DNA of 64,000 bases. It comes from Bidens hawaiensis. Lineage: Eukaryota; Streptophyta; Magnoliopsida; Asterales; Asteraceae. Shown here piece after piece: positions 22,406 to 34,769 of this stretch. The notes below the pieces were generated by a model. It did not search any database. It had not been told where the DNA came from and saw only the letters and a program-made list of their open reading frames with translations. The stretch lies in NCBI GenBank assembly GCA_021521415.1, contig JAIQDT010001940.1:124001-188000 (forward strand), written 5' to 3'. A program made the position numbers and the translations under genes. Position 1 is the first letter of the stretch, and each line of letters opens with the position of its first letter.

Positions 22406-24840
22406 CAATGCATTGTCCTTTAAATCTTCCGAAAAGCAAGAAGCATAAAGTTTTTTATCTCCATCATCAAGGGACTTAGAGAAACTCCACTATTACATGC
22501 AATCACTGCTAATCCAGAGATTCACACTTGTTGGATTAAAGAATTTTGGAAAAATGCAAAGGGGGCCAAGGACACTATTACAAGTGAGGTGGCTGCGAAG
22601 AATTTGCAATAACTGAGGCTGACATCGTACGGGTATTGAACATCAAGGATGCACCAGATCATTTTTACAAGAAGTACAAGAAGGAGGAGTTATATGAGAT
22701 GGTTGACAAGATGGGTTACGATACGAAGTGGAAAACATTAGAGAAAAGACATCTACCATCGTACTGGAGATATCTTTTTCAAAGCGTTGTTCATTGCATG
22801 TCTGATCTGAGAGGAGGCTTTGACAACTTGAGGACTGATTGGGGTTGGAGTGATGGCATGTTTGATCAACAAAGTACAGTTCAACTGCTCCAGATTTATA
22901 TTTCTATGCACGCACACAAATGAAAGTACAGACGGTTTATGGATGATGTGTCCAAGATTCGTGCAGTTATTGCTTGATAATCTGATGCTCGAGGTGTCGA
23001 AGTCTGTGTATAAGATTGAGGTTGATGAAGATGGGATTAAGCTACCATAATTGGAACCTCATCATCCTAAGATGGTGAAACAGACTTTCTTTGGAACCAT
23101 GTTAAGCAAAACGGGAAGAGGATATCAATTCAAGGGCAGAGCTCCCGAGGATAAGATCGGGTATTATTTCCTAAGACTGAACCTGTTGATGAAAATTCAT
23201 GTGATGATGAACAGAGTGTTGAAGAGTTAGATAATGAAGAAACAAAAGCAGAGACTGAGGCTGAGAAGGTTGTGAAGAAGAAGGTGGTTAAACCAAAGAA
23301 AAAGAAAGAGGTAAAGAAAAGGAAGGCTGCTAGCAAGCCTTCTGCGGACGGTTCTTCCGACAAGAAGAAGAGAAATAAGAGTCGCCCGAGCGACCGTTGA
23401 AGTGTTTGTAGAAGGTTAGGGACTCCAAGAAGCCCACCTCCTTGGTTATCAAGCTTACCACTCACACTGAGACAGAGACTACCACACTCTCACCAAAAAC
23501 CACCCAACAAGACATGTAGGGCAATGAAGGGCACACAAGTTAAAAGTCCACAAAAACCGTGGCCCCTCATCTTGAAGCAATGAAGGGCACACAAGTTGAA
23601 GTCCACAAAACCAAGCCAAAGCCCAATACATCCAAGTTTTCACTCCATGACTCACATGTAACCAGCCCCGAAGTCTCTCCCATACAACAAGCCGCACCCA
23701 TCCATAGCTCATTCTTATATGACCTACTCGTATCCTCCAAGACCAAACTGAATCCCTCCCACAACCCGTAACTCCTAAAACATCCCCACTAGGTCTCCAC
23801 CCCTATTCACCTCATCACATAGAGCCACATCCGTCCGGACATCCACATTCACTTCCTCACCAATGTCCTTACCCCTTCACCATTACCATTCCCACCTCTA
23901 CCCTGCCATTAACCCAATCACCACGCAACAATCCAAAACCATAACCATGCCCTTACAATCAACTACCCGACCTACCCGATCCTACACCCTACCCTCAACT
24001 CAAATCCTAACACCAAAACTCTTTTCCAATGGTAAGTATAAAAAGGCTCTAGTATACATGGATCCAATCTTAGATAGGATTTTGGCTCTAGAAGAATGTA
24101 ATGAGAAATGGGTTGAGCGGGAGAAAGTGATGTTGGAATTTGTAAGGAATTAGAAGGAGAAGAAGGTGGAGCGGAAAAAGAAAAGGTTGTGATGATCAAA
24201 AGAATGGAGAACTTGGAGAATGAAAAAGGAGGCTGACAGAGCCAAGACAACTAGATATGAGAGTATGATTGCTGGACTTCAGATGCGAGTGAACAGTCTA
24301 CACAAGCTGTTGAATGATAAATCATTGTCACTCGCCGAGTGTCATGATGAGATTTAAAGACTTGAGTCAAGGATTTTTTTCCTTGAAAATGATCTGCCAT
24401 CATCATTCAACATTGAGATATGAGATTGAGAGATTGGAATAAAGGATCGTCTTCCTTGAAAATAATAAAGGGCCCTCAGACAAGTCAGAGATCGAGATGC
24501 AAAAGGCTAAGATTGAAGAACATGGACGATTGAACGAGGATTAGATCAATGAAGACTTGGTTAGTAAATATATGGCGGTCTCTGAACTCATGAAGTTGAC
24601 TGATGATGATGTGGATTATCTGAAAGATCGGTTGAAGACAGTCTTTCGAAGTTGGATGAATTCCGATGATGAAGATGATAGTAAGAAGAAGAGTAAAAGA
24701 CAGACTGCTATGGCTGGTCTTGTAGTTCGTGGCGGTGATGGTGGTGGTGGTGGTACTGATGCTGGTGCTAGTGGTTCTGGTGTTGATGATGCTATGGTTG
24801 TTGGAACCGTTTTTGGTACTGAAACTGTTGCGGGTGATGG

Positions 24841-24871
<31 letters not shown>

Positions 24872-24889
24872 GAAAGAAATAATGATGAG

Positions 24890-24933
<44 letters not shown>

Positions 24934-26084
24934 CGAATCTGATAATGGTAATAATGGAAGTGATGGTGGTGATGGAGTTGGTGGTGGAAATGGTGGAGGT
25001 AACCAGACAGCTCCACATGATGATGTGCCCCATGATGATCCGTTTGCGGGGGATGCGACCAAGAAAGTAAGGGACACTGATGTTGCGTTGGATCAAGACT
25101 TTCAGTCTATTTTTTATGTTGATTCTCTTTCAGGTACCAAGCTCAATCCAAACTGGAGTGGACTTTAATCATGAGGACTACCTAAACTTCTCACCAAATC
25201 CTGATACACCAGAACAAGAAGTCAGAGATCCTGATCAAGTGGCTGCTGATGATCAAGACTTATCCGCTGTTGTTGCTGATCCTGCTGCTACTGTGATTGC
25301 ACTTCCAGTTAATGTTGTTGATACCTCTCAATTGCCAAAGCCAAGAAAGAAGTGGCACTGTGTTGACAAACGTGGCAGTGTCCGTTATAGAAACTACTTG
25401 TATTATGATGATTCTCTCATTCCATATTGCAAATAGCATGCCGACAACGAGTCTTGGGTGATTCGGCGTCAAAATGGGGCTATCACCTGCTTGCATTACA
25501 CTGAGATGAACTCGTTGTCTCAAATAGCATGCCGACAACGAGTCTTGGGTGATTCGGCGTCAAAATGGGGCTATCACCTGCTTGCATTACACTGAGATGA
25601 ACTCGTTGTCTGAACTTGATATGAACTTCTTCTGAAGGGCAGTGGTGATAGAGAAGGTGAGAAAAGACTAAATGGTTGGTTCAAGCGACATTTGCACAGG
25701 CAGTCTAAGGATTAATCCTGTCACTCGGAAGGGAAGAAAGGCGTGGAAGTATAAGATGCTTAAGGAGCGGAATGAAATCTATAATGGAGAACCATATCCG
25801 CCTAACACTCTTCATGACTTCATATGTTGGGAGTCTGACAATGAAACGGGTGAGCGGTGATTCGATGCAAGTCCATGAACCCTCTTCAGGTGTTTGATGA
25901 GCATGAGTTGATGGGTTTCGAGAAGAAGGATCTGATGAAGTTATATAAGTCTCCTCTACACACACTCGGAGATATTGGTAAGCCCAACACTAATCTCATA
26001 GTTGAGACATTCAATAAGTTCGTTCATAGACTTGTTGAGGATAAACTAGGAGATGATGGTTGCCTTGTGTATGGGACTGACTAA
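22406..26084 (+). pseudogene. ORF-X, copy 2 (plus strand)
   Basis: Collinear with copy 1. Blocks include FWKNAKG (22540), ITEADIVRVLNIKDAPDHF (22615), MGYDTKWKTLEKRHLPSYW (22710), MMCPRFVQLLLDN (22950), a Lys-rich NLS-like KKKVVKPKKKKEVKKRK (23277), coiled-coil start PILDRILALEECNEKW (24065), ELMKLTDDDVDYL (24590), and MVVGT (24795). A (GAT)n-encoded Asp tract (24838-24932), SIFYVDSLSG (25108), WVIRRQNGAIT, NGEPYPPNTLHDFICWES (25785) and FDEHELMGFEKKDLMKLY (25890) follow. It extends further N-terminally than copy 1, showing what the gag fusion removed there. Many stops and frame breaks. The PPT and LTR follow 42 bp after the stop. Confidence 0.65.
25430..25611 (+). repeat. Perfect 91-bp tandem duplication in ORF-X copy 2
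   Basis: The unit beginning CAAATAGCATGCCGACAACG at 25430 recurs at 25521 with no difference seen. 91 is not a multiple of three, so it shifts frame within the conserved C-terminal block. The identity suggests it is recent relative to the element's other damage. Confidence 0.9.
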
Positions 26085-26125
26085 AGAAGGAAGCTACAAC
26101 AAATACTAAAAGACTAGAGGGAGAT

Positions 26126-26714
26126 TGTAGAGCCCAATTTGTGTATTAAGTCTTTCGTATTTGCTAATTTATCTCACGATGTATTTTGTTATCTTTCGTT
26201 TATCTTTGTTGTATGTTTGGCCCTGAGGCCTTTGTAAATAAGCGCCACTTTACCCATTATGAATGAAAACTAGCATGGCAAGTCTCTCACTATAAATAGT
26301 GGAGACATACCCATGCAACATAACCTTTTGACAAATTCACCAACTTTCACCTACTCTATTTATCTTATCCTTTCTTTCTTACCATTTCAGGTGCAAGTAA
26401 GATCCGAGAGATCGGTTGGCTATATATGATTTCCGCTAGCATTAGTGGCGAAGCTTGGACTGAGGCACCGGGGGCCGAGCTCAAAATGTATTGATAAAAT
26501 CACAAACGAGGGGGGGGGGGCTCAGATTTTCGGCCGAAAAAGGCTAAACTTAAACTATGTATAAAAATTTTCGGCCGAAAACGGGTAAATTTACACTATT
26601 ACGCACAAAAAAGGGGCCAGAACCACCCCCTCCTCAATGAAGCTTCGTCAATGGCTAGCATATAGCTGAGGTTAATTCAAGAACATGTTGTTTGACCCCG
26701 TCTTAGAACCTATA
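26126..26714 (+). repeat. 3' LTR of ORF-X copy 2, interrupted by a MITE
   Basis: Directly after the polypurine tract GACTAGAGGGAGAT (26112-26125) the LTR starts TGTAGAGCCC. It contains CACTATAAATAGTG inside a larger palindrome (26276-26320), GATCCGAGAGATC, and TTTCCGCTAGC, all shared in position with the copy 1 LTR. Without the insert at 26443-26653 its length is about 370 bp, matching the family. The end, near CCTATA at 26714, is approximate. Confidence 0.8.
26443..26653. mobile_element. hAT-type MITE inserted in the LTR (211 bp)
   Basis: It is flanked by an 8-bp duplication GCTAGCAT (26435-26442 and 26654-26661). Ends are imperfect inverted repeats: TAGTGGCGAAGCTTGGACT and, from the right end, CATTGACGAAGCTTCATTG. 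An 8-bp duplication with C/TAGTGGCG-type ends fits the hAT superfamily. It contains G10-type homopolymer and TTTTCGGCCGAAAA palindromes, with no coding capacity. Confidence 0.8.
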
Positions 26715-27205
26715 AATTTATAATATGTAGGTAATTTAGTCGTTGATATATGTTGGCGGTGGGTTTGTAGTATATATATATATATATATGTAATTATGCA
26801 TAGATAGAGAGAGATATAGCAATCATAGGCAATTTTGTCAAAAAGAGCCCCATATATATATATATTTGTTATTCTCTTCGGCCTCCAAATTATATAGGAT
26901 TAACCCAGCATTTGGACATGGGCTGCATGCTACTCATATGGATACACCGGAGGGCCATACCCCATTTCTATCTATACGGGAATTCGAAGGGAGATATTAA
27001 AAGTAGACATAATTAGATAATGATACGTGCTCTTTTCTGGTAACTTTGAGAACCCTTGCAGTTGCAGGGCCACATAAGTTCATCGGATATATATGAGTTT
27101 GATTCGTTGGTCACATGCGGATTGGCCCTTTTGATTTATCATCTGATTATAGATGATTCTATTCTTTCAAGATTGACCGGGATTCTCCTTATCCGTTTAA
27201 GAAAG
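26715..27205. other. Gene-free stretch
   Basis: No gene or recognisable repeat apart from a (TA)n run at about 26769-26788 and a shorter one near 26853. Confidence 0.5.
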
Positions 27206-27577
27206 TGTAGGGCCAATATTCTATATTAGTTTTAGGATTGTGTATGTCTTTATATTTGCTTAGAGTTGGTGTAATACGTACCTCAGTACGTTTATTTTGT
27301 AAGGACAAATTGTAAAAGTTGAAAAAATGGGGACCATATATAAGGTCACTTTACTCATTTCTCCAACCAACCTTTGAACATAACCCTTGCAAATATTATC
27401 TTTCATTCACTAAAACTCTTCCTCCCTCACTCTCCTAACTCACGGCTCACACCACACACACCACAAGATCCGAGATCTTAGTCCTAGCTAGTTGTTTCCG
27501 CCAACTAGTTGAGAGGTTGATCCAAGATGACTAATACTTAGTTTGTTATATTGTTTGATCCGGTCACGAGACCTACA
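27206..27577 (+). repeat. Solo LTR of the ORF-X family (372 bp)
   Basis: Starts TGTAGGGCCAATATTC and ends GAGACCTACA. It contains GATCCGAGATCTTAG, a TTTCCGCC motif and TTGTTTGATCCGG, as in the full-length copy LTRs. GAAAG on the left and TAAAG on the right may be a 5-bp target duplication with one change. No internal region adjoins it, so it is best read as a solo LTR left by recombination. Confidence 0.8.
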
Positions 27578-27954
27578 TAAAGAAAAGGTATGAGCTACTC
27601 AGGTCCATGTTAACACACGTCTAATTTGCATGTAATTAGCTATTTCAAAATATGAATTGGTTATTCTTTCATCAAATTTTGTTTTGAGTAACTATTTCAA
27701 TTCAGTAAAAAAGTGTTTATAGTACTGATAATTAATTATATATGACAATAGTAAATACGGTGTTGTTAGATATATAACCTTACACCAAAAACTCACCAAA
27801 ACTATGTTTTAGTTAAATATAAGGAAAGTTCTTATTATTTCCTTTTTCTAGTCCATTAATTTGCATTTTTTATTCATCTATTATCCTTTTTGATGTTTCT
27901 CAATATTCGCTATGGAAGAATTTCCAAATAGAGCTTACATAATTATTCCTACAT

Positions 27955-28065
27955 TTTTGTGGGAAATTTTAGTTTTTTTATTTTTTCATTTATTTTATAT
28001 TTTGAGTTATGGCCTTTTTATTATCTTTTTGAATTTTTTTACGATGAGTGTTTTTTGCGGCCTAT
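27955..28065. repeat. Terminal arm of the long-TIR MITE family
   Basis: The stretch TTTTAGTTTTTTTATTTTTTC...GAGTTATGG...TTTTTTGCGGCC resembles the right arm of the MITE at 19150-19230. No partner arm was identified nearby. Confidence 0.4.
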
Positions 28066-28103
28066 ATATTAGTAATAACTAAACCTACCATAATAATATC
28101 ATC

Positions 28104-28255
28104 ATGATCAACATCATCATCATCGTCGTCGTACTCAGTATATTCCACCAATATCGAAGCTATAGTAGGGTCTTATGAGGGTAAGATGTAGACAACCTTA
28201 CCTCTACACCGTAGGAATAAAGAGACTGCTTTCGGTGAGACCCTCGGCTCGATTA
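28104..28255 (-). mobile_element. SINE-like element, 3' part
   Basis: On the minus strand it reads GAGCCGAGGGTCTCACCG, CGGTGTAGAGGTAAGGTTG and TACATCTTACCCTC, then ends in a GAC/GAT-rich tail. From memory this is the widely distributed plant SINE body with a simple tail. A related copy lies at 42268-42365 in the other orientation. Borders are approximate. Confidence 0.6.
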
Positions 28256-29032
28256 CCCATAATAATATATCAATATATAATGTTTTTTGAACTTGAAGAC
28301 CTTAATTAAGTGTGAGCCTATGCTCTAACTTGTTTTCGCTAACCCACGGCCGGCCATGTCTCTAAATATTGTTAGAGATAATCATACAAATATAACTACA
28401 ACGAATGATATACGAATAAGATAGTATATTCTCCAGCGGTTCGAGCACTAGAAGAATAAATGCTCAAACTTAATTGAAGAGTCATACAGATGCCGCAGTA
28501 GCCCTTTAGTTAGAACATTTGTGTAATGTGAAGATGGCCGATTAAACATGTGGAACCTTTATATATACAAGGTGAGTCTTTTTCCTAAACAAAGTATATG
28601 TCAATCTCTACATGTTTTTTCCGTTCATTCTAAACCGAGTTCTTAAATAGGGATACTGCCAAAATCACCAACGTGGCAACGTTAGTTGTATGCTTTCAGC
28701 CACTAAGTAAATCTTACAAAATAGCAAGATGACACTAAAATTACCAACAACATTGTATGTTTTCGATCACTTGCTGGTAGTAAAAAAACGTGGTTATTTC
28801 CTATCCAAATTGCTATTCACAACAGCTGGGGAGTTTGACCACGAGCTGTTTTCGACCATATTCTGTTTTCCGAAATATAGGATTCCATTCCTTTAAACTT
28901 TAATATATATTCCCTCATATTTAACTATTTGTGGAATATGGATGCATCTTAATTTTTCAGTGCATCTAGTAAACAAAACATACCTGTCTGTCACAAGCAA
29001 GCATCATAATTCATAACGTACAAATTTCGGAA
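28256..29032. other. Gene-free stretch
   Basis: No gene or clear element recognised on either strand. Confidence 0.4.
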
Positions 29033-30050
29033 TGAGTTTTTTATCAAAATGGGTGAAGAGGAAAAAATATTTACCAATATAGGTAATTTTAAAACTATTT
29101 ATCAAAATAGGGATTTTTTTTCTTTTCTCTCTCCTTGTTATTTAATGCTTTTATCTCTATGGTTAGAAAATAAAAAGAAAGAGTAAATAAACACCAAGAA
29201 AATGATTTTTTGCACCTACAGCATGTTTTCGAGGAACTAAAAGGAGTTTTAATTTTGATTTTTTTAATTAGCTTATTATAATTAAATTGTTTTTAGTTTT
29301 TCTTCAATCAGACATGTTAGCTACAACTTAAAAATCATCAAAATATCTAAATAAACTTCAAAGTAAGATAAGAAACGTAAAAAAACAAGCATTTTAAACT
29401 AAAAGGTCTCAATATCAAAGACAAACAAAAATAAGAATGTCAAATAAAGTCAACTTGATAATATTAAGTACAGATTAAAATAAAAATGTGAAAACAACTT
29501 AGACATCAATTCTTCTAGGTTTGGAGGGACATGTTGACCGATTATGACCACATTCTCTACAAATTCCACAACGGTTAATGATGACCAAGTAGCACAGTAA
29601 TCCACAATTGGGTAACACTTGTTAATGTATTGCCAATTGTTCAAAGAAAGTTTGACGTTCTTATTTTTGTTTGTCTTTGATATTAAATCCGTTTAGATTG
29701 AAATGCTTGTTTAGTGTGTTTTTACGTTACTTATCTTATTTTAAAGTTTATTTAGATGATTTTTAAGTTGTAGCTAACATGGCTTGATTGAAGAAAAAAT
29801 AAAAAAAAATAATTATAATAAGTTAATTAAAAAAATAAAAATTAAAACTCCTTTTATTTCCTCGAAAACATGTGCCAAAAATCCCTTTTTTTGTTTGTTT
29901 ACTTTTTATTTTTATTTTCTAAGTATAGAGATAAAAAATTAAATAATAATGAGAGAGAAAAAGAAAAAATCCTTATTTTAGTAAATAGTTTTAAAATAAC
30001 CTATATTGGTAAATATTTTTCTTATCCACCTATTTTGGTAAATAACTCAG
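29033..30050. mobile_element. Element with ~400-bp terminal inverted repeats
   Basis: 29033-29440 matches the reverse complement of about 29650-30050 along its length. Shared blocks include AAATATTTACCAATATAGG, TTTTCGAGGAA, AAAAGGAGTTTTAATTTT, GTTAGCTACAACTTAAAAA and ATATCAAAGACAAAC. Only about 200 bp of unique sequence lies between the arms. Very long TIRs fit a non-autonomous Mutator-like or foldback element. A clean target duplication was not established. Confidence 0.75.
29450..29644 (-). other. Coding-like core between the long TIRs
   Basis: The minus-strand frame reads NKCYPIVDYCATWSSLTV then VEFVENVVIIGQHVPPNLEE. It is richer in varied residues than the surrounding AT-rich DNA. It could be a captured gene fragment (Pack-MULE style) or a relic of the element's own protein. 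Family not recognised. Confidence 0.3.
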
Positions 30051-30447
30051 AATAGCATGTAACTTGATATTATACCTTTTCTTCTTCCTTTTTTATAATG
30101 CCGATTCGATTCAAATTCAATTATAACTATTTAATTTAATGCATGTATGTTCCAATTTTTTATTTAATGCATGTATGTTCCAATTCATTGCATAGATTAC
30201 ACTGAATCGAATATTATTATAATTATTATTATTATCCATTTAAATAAACCGTAATGATAAAATTGTTCCTTGTTTAAAGAATGTGATTAGTGATTGTAGA
30301 AAGTACTTATTCTTTCTCACCTTTATTCTAAAATCTAAATTTACGTTAAACAATTGTTTATGAAAGAGAACATTTACCGATAATTAATGTTATTTATATG
30401 TTTACGTACATATATTCTCAAAATATTACCTACTACAACGAGGAGCT

Positions 30448-30624
30448 TTTTTAATGGTGGCGTATTCGGACTCAATGGTATACCTCATACTGAGTTACAA
30501 CCGTCCACTGACTCGCCTACTAGTGGAAATGATTGTAATAGCAAGAATATTTGAACTCGGATCTCCCCATTTGAAGTCTGGGAGATACCCGGGGTGCCAC
30601 TGGACCAAAAGGTCTTTTGGCACA
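30448..30624 (-). mobile_element. tRNA-derived SINE (177 bp)
   Basis: Flanked by a perfect 13-bp duplication ACAACGAGGAGCT (30435-30447 and 30625-30637). On the minus strand it starts TGCCAAAAGACC, has an A-box-like GGTCCAGTGGCACC and a B-box-like GATCCGAGTTCAAATATTC, and ends in a short A run (T run at 30448-30452 on the plus strand). These are SINE hallmarks. Confidence 0.8.
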
Positions 30625-30637
30625 ACAACGAGGAGCT

Positions 30638-32028
30638 AACAACTATCTTTTCCGGCCCATAGATGGTTTTAAAACACACCTGCACACACATATATATGGT
30701 ACAAAGTGAATTTTGCTGAAAACATGCATAGAAATCGATGAAAAATTGTCATGTAGGTTATTTGTTCTATGGGCGAAGTGTATTTGCTTCTATTTATGCA
30801 TGCAAAATATAACACGGTTATATGGTATAAATGTGATTGGTTTACCATTATAATTTTATAACATATAACTGTGTTGTATAATGATTTAACTATAGTATAA
30901 CAATATATAAGTAACCATCATAGTTGTCACATCGTATAATGATAAATCAACACAATTTTCATACTCGTTAGATATGTTTTTCAAACACACACACATATAG
31001 TTATTTAAGAAAAAATAAAATTGGAGACTCGAAGGCGATCCTATCTTATTATTTTATGAAGACGGACCGCCCTCCTCAACACGTAAGACTCGTCAATATT
31101 GTAAGGAGTGATACTCGTCGCTAGAGCCGCTCCAAAGGGAAGGCGACCCTGGCCTATTCCCCCGAGTGGCCCACAGTTGTTAAAAATATATACTTTTTAT
31201 ATAATTTTGTTTTAAAACATAATTCTACGAAAATGAAAAGAGTAATAATTTATAGAATCAAAGGTTATGGGTTCAATTTTCATATGTGGTGTTTAGTTTC
31301 GAAAGAAATTAAATTTGAGACTCTTAAGGATGGTGGCATTTGACAACTAGGACTTCCATCGACCTCGTGCAATCTCTAGCAGCCCAATCAAAGCATTGGC
31401 CACAAAATACTTAGGGTGATACGATCACATGGGCGCATGCAACCATGCTTCATATTCTTAAAAGATGCTCAAAAGAATTGCCAAATCATTGGGTTTCTTT
31501 CTAGTGGCATTGCAGCTCCATAAAGTTAAGTGGTCGCGCTGAGATGGACCGAACCTCCACCTCACGTCCAGATGCCCGAGCATCATCGATCGTTGGCCAC
31601 CACTGATGGAACGTTTGTTTCCACTTCATTGCTTACGTCATACGATAAATATTGACATATATATGTATGTCTGCACGGGGGAGAGGGGAATGAAGACATC
31701 ATTTTTAGTGCTTTTATATTCAGTAATAAAAGCAGTTGAAGAAGTTAAATATAAAGTTCCTCTCATTCAAAGACCCAGAAAAATGGAATTTTTTTTAATA
31801 GTTAAGGAACTTAAGTGTATGCTTAAAAGTTGGTCACTTTAATAAAAATTATCAACTTCCATATGCAAGAATTAATATACATAATGGAGTTAGCATAACT
31901 GGTCAAGTCATGTCGCTAAAATGGTTCTACTCGTTGGATCGTTCGAATAAAACATATATAATATGATCTAATATTCTATAAAACAAGCCCCATAAGCCAA
32001 GGCCAGGCCTCTAGCCATTATATATATA
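30638..32028. other. Gene-free stretch
   Basis: No gene recognised. The GC-richer part at 31020-31160 and 31320-31600 contains short unrelated frames only. Confidence 0.4.
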
Positions 32029-32062
32029 CTAGCAAAAGTGCTTGCGCGTTGCTTCGGGTTCA
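32029..32062 (-). mobile_element. Helitron-like 3' terminus (weak)
   Basis: Plus strand ACTAGCAAAAGTGCTTGCGCGTTGC is the inverse of a Helitron 3' end (hairpin then CTAG before T). The hairpin is degenerate here. The element would extend rightwards, but its 5' end was not found. Confidence 0.4.
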
Positions 32063-33499
32063 CGCAAGTTATCTTCTCGTGGTTTGTAGTGTTTGGTGTT
32101 GTGTGTAGTGGGTTATCGATATGAGCGAGCTACCACGTGTGCATATGGTTTGGTGGATTTTTTTGGAGGGGTTGCGCACTAAAATATTAACATATCTGTA
32201 TACATTGGATACATCGTGTGTTGTGAAATATTTGTTAATAAAATAGGTTTGTATCGGTTTTGTGAATTTCAATCAACATAAAAGATTGAATGTGTTTTAA
32301 TTGGTAAGTAGTTAGAGTTGAAATTTAATCGGCGGATAAAGAAATGCTCAAATTAAGACCACTAAGTTGCCGGTCAACGAATTGTAAAAAGGGTAAAGTG
32401 GTGTACATACGTGATTTTATTGTGCGCATATATATATATATATTGGATCAATGGTGTTATAAATTATCTGGTACTTAAGTTCTAGAAACAAAAACTTTTA
32501 TTAAGACAATGTGTTCAATATATTGATTTTGTAACTGTGTACTGGCCACTGGGTATATACCAAGAATGATCTTAAGCTGTCAACAAGCATATATTAGCTA
32601 ATATATTTTGACAATAAGAGACCACCAGCATGGTCAGTTGACCACAGGAAATTCACGTAAATTTTGACCTAAAAATTCAAAATTGACCAAAAATCAGTTT
32701 TGACCATAAAAAGTCAAAGTTATACCAAAATGACCCTTTTTTTAAAGTGACACCTTTTGACCACCAATCCAAGCCTACCCTTTTAAGGTGACTCGTTTCG
32801 ACCCGAACCACACCGACATTTTTTCATCGTGACTCGTCACAAAGCAAAAAATGACATAAGAAGTTTTTAGTTTAACATATACCCATATTGTACTTTCAAA
32901 TATTCTATAATGGTGATAAACATATAAAGAAAATGAGTGCTTAAAGAAACAGCCAAAGTGATAATATTTGTGTGATGATGAATGAGAGCGTGAAAAATAT
33001 TAAATTGAAATTTGCATATTGACTTTTAAAAGTCAAACTGCACAATGTTAAACATATGACCCGTAATTTAAAGTATCAAGCCAAATATGACACAATTGAA
33101 ACTTAGATACTAACAAACTGAGCATCATACTCATCTCACCATATTCTTTTCTAATTCAATCTAACTCTATGATTGTTCCATAAAAACAACTTTAAGACTT
33201 TTTTAACTTTTTTCAAACATCTTCTCTAATTAAATCTAACATCAACAATATAGTTATACATATTTTTTTAACAGTCTAGCAGGAAAGTCATATACGGTTA
33301 TAGAACCATGTGAAATCACACATGAGTCAATTAAAGTCAAACTTACCCTAATTCTCACAAATAATCTATAAAATTTCTTTTTCCAATCTTTTTAAAATGA
33401 CAATACTACTTTTTTCTTCAAAAACAGTCCAGTTCTCTGTACTCCTAATTATGATCACTTGAAGTATGGGATTCCATCATAAAGAATTCACATACCTCC
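32063..33499. other. Gene-free stretch
   Basis: No gene recognised. A short (TA)n run is near 32428-32442. Several TTTTGACC/AAAAGTCAAA segments (32650-32770, 33020-33040) are scattered. Confidence 0.4.
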
Positions 33500-34620
33500 G
33501 ATTATGGGTGTCCAAAATACTCGAACCCGATTAACCTGACCCAACCCAAATAAGCTAATTAGGGTCGGGTTAAATATGATCAACAATTATAATCGGGTCA
33601 TTCAGGTTAGCCCGATTAACCCATATTATTATTAAGGTCAGAACACGGGCTCGTGTTTGATAAAAATCACCATATCAGTTTGTAAACGAGCCAAGACCGA
33701 GGCTTGCTCCAAGAAGCCTTGTTTTTAAACGAGCCGACTAATCTAACTTGGTTTGTAAGTTAGCCAAACCAGATTGGGTTGTAAACAAGTCAAGACCGAA
33801 GCCTGAAACCAGATTGTTTGCAAATGAGCCGAGAGGATCCTGCTTGGTTTATAAGCCAGCGAAGTGTAAACAAGCCAATATCACCTCATTTATGAAATTT
33901 AGCAACTAAATAAAACAGGCATCGAATAGACATGAATTAAAGAATATTCATGTAGGAAATAAGAATTTGAATCATGAACCCATAAGTATGTCAACATAAA
34001 TTAACAATACCTAAATAACTTTGTAAAGGCACTATGCACCGTTTGACTTTCACTTGGTCAAAATAAAAGTTGTATATTTAATTTTAACCAATTCTCTTGT
34101 ATCCCTAAATTATACTTGTTCGAATACTGTCAACAAAACTTGCGATTTTGACTTTCAAAAGTCAAGTTGATTTTACCATTTTGCAATAATCTACAGCTTT
34201 AGTTTTTACTTTATCAAACTCTAACATTAAAATTATATAAAATTGTACGGGTCGGGTCGGGCCGGGCCGGGCCAACCCATAACTTCACATGCCATAGTAC
34301 TATTTGAAATCTGAATTGCTAACAAAAAATATATACAACCTGCAAAGTATGTTACTAATGACAAATATAACTCATATGTTATGCACATAATTAGATATAT
34401 TTTTAATGACCATTATGGCCCTAACTCATTTTGTTTTGCTAACAAAAAATATATACAACCTGCAAAGTTTGTTACTAATGAGAAATATAACTCATATGTA
34501 ATGCATTTAGATATATTTTTTAATGATCGTTATGGCCCGAGCTCATTTTGTTTGGAACCCATTTAGACCCGAACCCGTTCCAACCTACTACTTGGCCTGT
34601 TCCGGTCCACAAAGTACATT
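33500..34620. repeat. CGGGT-rich TIR-like repeats with a 120-bp tandem duplication
   Basis: 33520-33620 and 34245-34280 carry CCCGATTAACC, GGGTCGGGTTAA and GTCGGGCCGGGCC motifs typical of plant hAT-like MITE ends. Within it a unit beginning AACAAAAAATATATACAACC at 34320 recurs at 34440 (period 120 bp, two copies with scattered changes). No coding capacity. Confidence 0.55.
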
Positions 34621-34725
34621 TTCATGATAGAATGTAAAAAATATGCAATCCAATTCAACCTTACTTCTAACTCTAAGGAGTCAAAATGTAGCCTTTTTTG
34701 GCGCTGAAAATAAATAAAGTGTAAA

Positions 34726-34726
<1 letters not shown>

Positions 34727-34769
<43 letters not shown>

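Noticed and set aside
24485..25096. Long antisense frames rich in His, Ile or Ser over the Asp-rich tract
   Set aside because: They are the complementary frames of a (GAT)n repeat within ORF-X copy 2 and have no other protein features.
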